Source of the DNA: Grammothele lineata
Lineage: Eukaryota > Basidiomycota > Agaricomycetes > Polyporales > Polyporaceae
NCBI GenBank assembly: GCA_002150815.3
Contig: NDFF03000120.1
Coordinates: 186,001-250,000 of the forward strand
Reading direction: 5' to 3'
DNA: 64,000 nt
Shown piece after piece: positions 58,301-64,000 of the stretch. A model generated the notes under the pieces. The model was not told the origin of the DNA, searched no databases, and saw only the letters and a list, made by a program, of their open reading frames with translations. A program made the translations under genes and the position numbers. Within the stretch, counting starts at the first letter, position 1; each line of letters starts with the position of its first letter.

Positions 58301-59177
58301 ACGCTTCGGACTACCAACACGCATCATCTCCGACAGAGGCCCCCAATTCTCAGCCAAAGTCTTTCAGGAGCTCACCCGACTCACTGGCATCAAGTCATCC
58401 ATGAGCACAGCGTATCACCCACAGACCGACGGCGGAACTGAGCGCATGAACCAGGAGATTGAGGCATACCTCCGAGCGTTCTGTGCAAACCACCCGGAAA
58501 CATGGTCGGACTTCTTGCCAGATCTGGAGTTCATGCACAACCAGAGGCTCGCACAGAACCGCAACGCCTCGCCTTTCTTCCTCATGATGGGCTACAACCC
58601 AAGGGCAATCCCATCAGTCACCCCCAAGACAGTCGTACCAGCGGTCGAAGAACGTCTCGACAACCTGGAGAAAGTCAGACAGGAAGCGATGGCAGCGCAC
58701 GAGCTCGCACGACAACACATGGCGCAACGGATTACTCGGGGATTCAAACCCTTCGAAAAGGGTCAGAAGGTCTGGCTAGAAGCGAAGCACCTCCGCTTTC
58801 TCAAGGATAACAAAAAGCTGGCCATGAAAAGACAAGGCCCTCTCACGATCGTGGAAGTACTTGGACCGCTTACGTACAAGCTGGACCTTCCTGTCCAATG
58901 GAAAATCCACCCCGTATTCCACGCCGGCCTTCTCACCCCGTACAAGGAGAACGACACGCACGGCCCGAACTATCTCCTCCCACCACCTGACCTAGTCGAA
59001 GGAGAAGAAGAATGGGAAGTGGAAGCGATCGTCAGACATCGGAAACGATACGGGAAGATGCAATTCTTCGTCAAATGGAGAGACTACCCGACGAGCGAAA
59101 ACTCCTGGGAACCAGAAACAAATTTGGAACATTCACAGGAAGTCCTGAAAGCTTATAAGCGCACCCATCGCCTCTGA
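55396..59177 (+). CDS. pol: Pol polyprotein: protease, RT, RNase H, integrase, chromodomain
   Basis: Read by -1 frameshift from gag; the pol frame itself is open from about 55155. Domains in order: aspartic protease (ALIDSGAGGMFID, near 55530); reverse transcriptase (KLDLRSGYNNVQMKDGD, FFGLCNSPATFQALMDDLF, catalytic YMDD near 56856); RNase H ([36 protein letters not shown]); integrase zinc domain (HDLRPMGHPGQFGTLELLKR, CATCQQTK); catalytic core with D, D and E in SVDFITDLPP, ISDRGPQFSAKVFQEL and TERMNQEIEAYLRAF. The C-terminal chromodomain (EEWEVEAIVRHRKRYGKMQF, FVKWRDYPTSENSWEPETNL) probably targets integration to modified chromatin. No stop or frameshift breaks it, so the enzyme looks functional. 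Confidence 0.95.
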
Positions 59178-59190
59178 AATCCACAACCAG

Positions 59191-59250
59191 CGCACTCGCA
59201 CTCGCACTTGCACTTGCACTCGCACTCACACTCGCACTCGCACCCGCACC
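59191..59250 (+). repeat. Hexanucleotide CGCACT repeat
   Basis: About nine copies of CGCACT with variants (TGCACT, CACACT, CGCACC) between pol and the third ORF. Could slip in length between copies of the element. Confidence 0.8.
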
Positions 59251-59262
59251 CTCTCCATCGAC

Positions 59263-60052
59263 ATGTCTGGACACTTCCCCATCCGCACCCGCCAGCAGAC
59301 CCGTACTGTCGTCATCAACCTCGTCCAGCTCCCTCGCCGCCACTTCGAAATCTTCCGCGACAGACTCATCGGCGAAGAGCACTACCTCGGCGACGTCCTC
59401 GACGTGGCCCGGGACGCGAACATGGCCGTCCACTACTCCCGCGAGTCCTTAGGGGCTGTCCGCTCCGCGATGAACGCCCTCCGCACCGCCGAACAGAATC
59501 TAGTCCACCAGCAGGATCGTCTCACCTACTCCCTCGAAACCATCGTCGACCACACCCACGGCCACGTCCCTCACCTCCATGCCGGCACCTACCACAACCT
59601 CCTCGACCCACAGCAGCTCGCAGCAGCCAGAGCGGCCATCCCCGCCAACGACGTCAACGTCCATCCTCCCCCGGTCCCTGCTCCTCCAGTTCCCCCTCAG
59701 GTCCCGCACCTCTCGAACCCTCCTCCGCGCATCGCCCAGATGGCTCGCCGTGGCCGCCACTTCGCCAGTAGAAGGAGCAACACCAGCAGCTCCTCCTCTC
59801 GCCAATCCCGACAGAGCCAACGCTCTGCCCGCATCGCGTACCCGTCCACCAGCCAGGCGCCCCCTCCCGTTGCGAGCACCAGTCAGGTGTCTCCTCCCGT
59901 CACCAGTCGCAGCTCGAGCCCCGGCTACGTGGGCCCCTACGAAGACTTCCTGGAGATGCAGAAGGACAAGTACGGTGTGGACTCGGACGGCGAGATTCGC
60001 GTCGTCGACCGATGGGACGGCAAGGAGGTGGAAGACCCAGCAGCTGTGGTAG
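59263..60052 (+). CDS. Third ORF downstream of pol, 3'-interrupted
   Basis: About 263 codons before the sequence leaves element-like DNA near 60050. The frame itself runs on to 60315 through unrelated repeat. It begins MSGHFPIRTRQQTRTVVINL. The N-terminal 125 residues are helix-rich (HFEIFRDRLIGEEHYLGDVL, SLGAVRSAMNALRTAEQNLV, HQQDRLTYSLETIVDHTH) and could form a coiled coil. A Pro/Ser/Arg-rich linker follows, then an acidic block (PYEDFLEMQKDKYGVDSDGE, IRVVDRWDGKEVED). It has no signal peptide or membrane helix, so it is not envelope-like. No domain recognised. Codon use matches gag-pol, so it belongs to the element rather than the host. Confidence 0.65.
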
Positions 60053-61300
60053 GACTAATGTGTTACATACCGGACCTTGGCCAGAGGGCTTTTGCATTAC
60101 TTGCTGGCCCCTTCGTAATGCATTACAACCCCCCCGGAAACAGTCTGAGCACCTCCGGAAAGCTGACCAATCCTTCCATACAGGGCAGGGAGCCCCGGAG
60201 GGAGCCCGGGGGGTCACCTGACTTGCCTCCCGGGGCAGCAGGTGCACCCGGGTGGCTGATCTGGCTGCCCCGGGCTCAGATCTCCCCAGATCTGGGGAAA
60301 CCTGGGGAGATCTAGCCTCTCCCCCGGGATTTCCGGACCTGGCAGCCCTTCCCGGCGCTTTTAGGGGGTTGCCCGAGGTCCCCGGGCGACGTCCCATGGG
60401 CGCTTATTCTCCCGCGCCCCTGCCGCGGGCACACTGGCTGGATTTGGCAGGTGCAGGTGGGGGCAGCAGGCAGGGGTGGGTGCCCCCCACTGCAGCTTCC
60501 TCAAATCTCAACCGATTTTCATGAAACAACTTGTGTCATGTGCGCATTTCAAGGGCGTTTCTAACGCACCTAGGACGTCAAAATTCGGTTCAGAATTGAC
60601 AGAGATATGGGGGACGCACTATTAGCACCAGTTCCCCACTGATGGGAGCGTATCTCTGTCAGTTCTTGAGTCCCCTCAGAACGGTTTGATATCCCTGAAA
60701 GCTATGAAAAGTGCGGTTCCAACGAGCTCAAGAACATAATGATCCGTCCACTGGTCACGAAGATGTGATACATTCTTCTGATTTGGGATGGGTAGAAACT
60801 GTACAGGCCATATCTTCCCCAAATCTCAATGAAATTTCAAGCGGCTTGCTCTCCCAGATACCAGACAGTTGTGATTACCATGGCATAGATTTTCACTAGA
60901 TTTCAATGGTTGGTTCCAGTTCCCCAATCTTCTCACCCTGTGTATTCGTATTCAACACACTCTGAGTTACAGCACCTTCCCTATCCATCAAAACACCGTA
61001 CAAATCGATACACATTATTCAATGAGATCCTCCATGCTCCTCACAAAGTTTTAAGTACATCCATCCACTGTGTGCAAAGCTATTGTGTGCTGATCTCAGA
61101 CGTCCAAATAAGCGCCCGTGGGAAAGTGCGCCACACTCACCATATTGTGGGGTAGTACTTCAGCATCTTGCATTCCTGTTCTAGAAGAGATATGTGAGTG
61201 GATTAGCAGCTAGAAATTCGATATAATGGTGAAGAAACCATGTAATTTGGGCAAGTACTGCCCTACCTATGTGAGATGGAAGCTTAGGAGGATTCCTACA
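60053..61300. other. Repeat DNA interrupting the third ORF
   Basis: Starts with TAATGTGTTACATACCGG and a TAATGCATTAC block, then very GC-rich DNA. This includes a perfect 12-bp inverted repeat (AGATCTCCCCAG 60278-60289 with CTGGGGAGATCT 60302-60313). From 60480 onward AAATCTCAA-type and AGATATG-type strings recur. No gene is supported; the short frames are not splice-linked. Confidence 0.45.
60278..60313. repeat. Perfect 12-bp inverted repeat
   Basis: AGATCTCCCCAG and CTGGGGAGATCT are separated by 12 nt, itself containing another AGATCTGGGG-like half. Confidence 0.8.
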
Positions 61301-63039
61301 CATCAGTAAACCCGGAAATGTCTTAACGGGTCTTAACAGGTCTTAACGGCAGTTTATGGCGCTTATGACGGTTATGATGGCATTAAGACGCGCTATGACT
61401 GGTCAGTTAAGACCGTCGATCATTCCGTTAAGACAAGCTACTACTAGCTAGCGAGCCGCTGGGATCCTCTCATTAAGACAGTAAGACCGCCCGGCGCCAG
61501 CGGACCAGCTTTGGCTGTCGCACGGAGCGATGGAGGGGGTACACATTGGCCGCAATGGCGATACTACACTACTACAGATGTACTACGTGCTCGGAGCGAG
61601 GCCGCTTGGAGAGAGTAGAAGCTCTCCGTGGCTACTAGCAATTCCATTCCCGTCGGTTCACGCGGGATTGAGGTGCGGGGGTGTTCGACGACCTCCCGCT
61701 GTGCCCGTTCTCGCACGCGCCGAGCTGAAAGCGCGGGTGTGGCTGGGACAGCCCCTCGCTGTCGGGCGCGACGTCCCCTGCCGCTGCCACTGCCGGCGGG
61801 TCCCACACGCCCGAAGACTGCAAATTCGTGCTGAGCAGTGCGCGCGCGTCGCGCGACGGATCCACGTTGCTCGCCATCCCCATGGGATGCAGCGTAGATG
61901 TGACAACGGATGGGCCTTCGCTGGACATAGTCCAAATCGTGGGGTGTGCTCTCAGGTACTGCACCATCAGATGCGCACTAGGCTTCGAGAGCGACCACTG
62001 CGGCAGGGAGGACGTTCGTATGAATGACATACCTATTACTGAACTAAGGGTGCGGGAGTTCGGCTGCTCGAGGCTTCGATGAATTCGTTCTTGCGCGCGC
62101 AACTCGTGAGGAGATAGTGGAGACGAGTGCTTGTGTGCACATGCATGAGGTGTTGTTGCTTTCCGTGGATGTTAGCGCAGGAAGGGTGAGAAGCCTAACG
62201 ACGGGGCATGCTTGCAGCGTGGCGGGGGAGACGTGGAGATTCGCGCTGGGGTTAGGATGTGGAAAACAGCATCGAAATCATTGCGTACTGTTACTTTCAG
62301 CATCTTCCTAAACATCCCCTGCGTTGTCCGGGTAGGTTGAGGCCAGCTCGGAGGGAACGTAGGGAAGATCATGCTTAGTACGAGCAAAGCGTGTGTGATA
62401 TGCGGCCTACTACGTACCTGCATGATAGCATGTCCCCAATTCCATGTCCTTACGCCTGACTTCTCCAAAGCTCGTGTTGAACAACGTGGCCTCAAGCGCC
62501 ACGCTATCGCATAACGACGTCAGCTTGAAGGAGCACCGATGAAAGTATGTAGTGTCAGACAATTATCTGACGGGCCGTCACAGCGAATGACATCGGTACT
62601 CACTTATGGTTGCTCCTAATCGGAAGTCCGGAAGATACCAGATGGGAGGAGGACTCGGGGGTGGTACCAGCTGAGGTGCAGCGAAAGGAGGTGGTCGAGA
62701 AGTTTCGGAGAAGAAAATTGCGAAGTCTGAAGCGCCCAAACCCGCGGGCCAAATGCCTCGGATGACGCGTCGAAGTTCGGCGCTTCTGCAGTCGCCTCTG
62801 GCCGCTGAGCGCTGCTGCCAGCCCCTGCACACAATCTCGCTCACTCGCCCCTCCTCGCAAGTGATATTCGTCAATGTTTCTGGTGGTTTTCAGATACCCT
62901 GTACACAAAGCAAAATGTGCAGCGCGCCGTCTTAAGAACAGCACCCTTCTTATCACCATAGGGGTCTTATCGTCTTAGCGGAATTTCGTAGGCTGTTAAG
63001 ATAAGTTATGGCGCTAAGACATTTCCGGGTTTACTGATG
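61301..63039. mobile_element. 1.74-kb TIR element carrying gene-like sequence
   Basis: The first 25 bp (CATCAGTAAACCCGGAAATG then TCTTA) and the last 25 bp are perfect inverted repeats. Subterminal TCTTAAC/TTAAGAC strings recur on the left (61321-61480), with fewer on the right. No transposase is present. The interior is GC-rich. On the minus strand it has open frames of 100-155 codons (62600-62959, 62172-62495, 61635-62102) with plausible splice signals, such as a GTGAGT donor at about 62606 and a GATAG acceptor at about 62508. It may have captured host gene fragments. Target-site duplication was not found beyond AT beside CAG...CTG. Confidence 0.75.
61635..62959 (-). pseudogene. Captured gene-like fragments inside the TIR element
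   Basis: Unrecognised minus-strand frames, including RRVIRGIWPAGLGASDFAIF, PPIWYLPDFRLGAT, and RALEKSGVRTWNWGHAIMQ or, in another frame, ATLFNTSFGEVRRKDMELGT. Alternative splice joins give conflicting frames. Treated as fragments rather than an intact gene. Confidence 0.3.
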
Positions 63040-64000
63040 CAGAGGTGCTGTGCAATGCCTCATTCCGTACAACATTGCTGCATGCCAGCCTCCCCAACAC
63101 CAAATCACCTATATCTCAGGCATTTCTGAACCAAATTTCATGATCTCTTCACTGCTGAGTCGCATTTTTCATGCTATACAAGGCCATATACTTTGTTTGA
63201 ATGATTTCACTACAGGTTCCATGCGGGACTACGTGGAAGGTGTATCTGACTAAAGTAAGACGCGTCTTACTGATGCCTGCCAAACCTTAAGGCGCGTCTT
63301 ACTCCGGGCGGCTCGGAGATGCCCCGGGTGCCTCAGCCACCAGCCCTTGGGCCCTTTCCACTGGTTACTCACCTATTCCTGGCCCATATATTGGCTAGAT
63401 CACTGCTGTACTGAGCATTATGTAGCTAATGTCAATAAGGAATCATAGTGGTCGCATTTCTGTGGTACTGATGGGTGTGCAGTGTATGATGCAGCCATCC
63501 AATCTCTACGAAAATTTGTACACACATGCACAATGCTTCAGGCTACTAGGGAAACAAAACCGTTTGAAAAACGGTTAAGAACTGCCCAAGATATGAGGGA
63601 CACAATGCAGGAATGGCCTACAGTAAGAGAGGAACCCATAACTTTGTGAGAAATGTATCTATCGCCTTGCTCTTGGGCTTGTTATGACGGCAATTGTAGC
63701 TGCTATATGGGTGTATAAGGCGTTTGAAGAGAATGCCAGGATCTCTGAAGTGGTGAGTCTATCAGTATGCCAGCAGAGGAACTACATTCCTCTTTGTAAG
63801 TTGATAAGGATACCTGATAACTTGGACGTCTGTAGTAATACTGATAGTACATAAAATTAGGAACAGAACGCAAGTTGTCGCATGTGAATTGGTGAAGATT
63901 TGAGGGAGATAAAGGAGGAACAGTGTTTCCCTAGTCTGGGCAAGGAGAAGATCACATATCTTTATGACCAGTGGGCGTATCATTATGTCTGGGTTGGGGC
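63040..64000. other. Repeat DNA to the window end
   Basis: Contains a perfect 18-bp palindrome (63254-63271) and degenerate strings related to 60480-60850. No gene, LTR or RNA is recognised. Confidence 0.45.
63254..63271. repeat. Perfect 18-bp palindrome AGTAAGACGCGTCTTACT
   Basis: The half-site GCGTCTTACT recurs at 63294-63303 in direct orientation. Its core resembles the TAAGAC subterminal repeats of the neighbouring TIR element. Confidence 0.85.

Larger units (their letters stand above)
53293..60052 (+). mobile_element. Ty3/gypsy chromovirus, 5' LTR to truncated third ORF
   Basis: The 5' LTR is followed by a primer-site-like sequence, an ATG-free leader, gag, pol in the -1 frame, and a third ORF. 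The coding genes are intact. The 3' LTR is absent from the window: the third ORF runs into unrelated repeat DNA at about 60050, either a nested insertion or a truncation. Chromodomain and self-priming layout fit the Tf1/sushi branch of chromoviruses. Confidence 0.85.

Noticed and set aside
60053..60315. Extension of the third retrotransposon ORF to 60315
   Set aside because: Composition changes abruptly at about 60050 to repeat DNA with a 12-bp hairpin; the frame stays open only by chance.
60053..64000. 3' LTR of the chromovirus
   Set aside because: Neither TGTTACAACATT nor AGTTTGACCT recurs in this stretch, so no 3' LTR is claimed.

Overview
The window is nuclear DNA of a filamentous basidiomycete, most likely an Agaricomycete. 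Host genes are cut by many short introns of about 50-90 nt with GT...AG ends (one GC...AG). The conserved proteins are fungal: CCT6, a Suv4-20/SET9 methyltransferase, eS8, UDP-glucose pyrophosphorylase and an ML-TRP channel. The transposons (an ORF-rich Helitron and a chromodomain Ty3/gypsy element) are types common in Agaricomycetes. The species cannot be named from sequence alone. Exon joins below were worked out by hand from splice signals, phase and protein-family expectation.

Layout. 1-14.3 kb is a compact housekeeping block: CCT6 (+, 5' truncated), SET9 (-), eS8 (-), UGP1 (+, divergent from eS8) and a TRP/flavin-carrier-like channel (+). 15.0-21.8 kb is an autonomous-looking Helitron with one uninterrupted Rep/helicase ORF. 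22.3-25.4 kb holds a basidiomycete orphan gene (-) and a divergent SRPK/CLK-like kinase (+). 25.4-42.2 kb is gene-poor to moderate, with lineage-specific genes of unknown function, an F-box protein and a nucleotidyltransferase-fold-like protein. 42.7-53 kb is an AT-rich, CpG-poor repeat island with decayed LTRs, a foldback MITE and a few small spliced orphan genes. 53.3-60.05 kb is a chromovirus with intact gag, pol (protease, RT, RNase H, integrase, chromodomain) and a third ORF. 60.05-64 kb is repeat material that cuts that third ORF and includes a 1.74-kb element with perfect 25-bp terminal inverted repeats.

The most interesting locus is the chromovirus. Its 5' LTR (53293-53702) has a TATA box. 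The predicted transcript start (53531) reads AGTTTGACCT, the exact complement of the 10 nt starting two bases after the LTR (53705-53714). This is the arrangement expected for Tf1-type self-priming. Gag and pol are linked by a canonical -1 slippery heptamer (GGGTTTT) that abuts the gag stop codon. Upstream of gag is a 245-codon open frame with no ATG, and downstream of pol is an extra ORF with no domain I recognise. The element sits inside the TATA region of an older LTR of the same family.

Small orphan genes, those between 30 and 40 kb, and the exact mobile-element ends are the least certain parts of this annotation.
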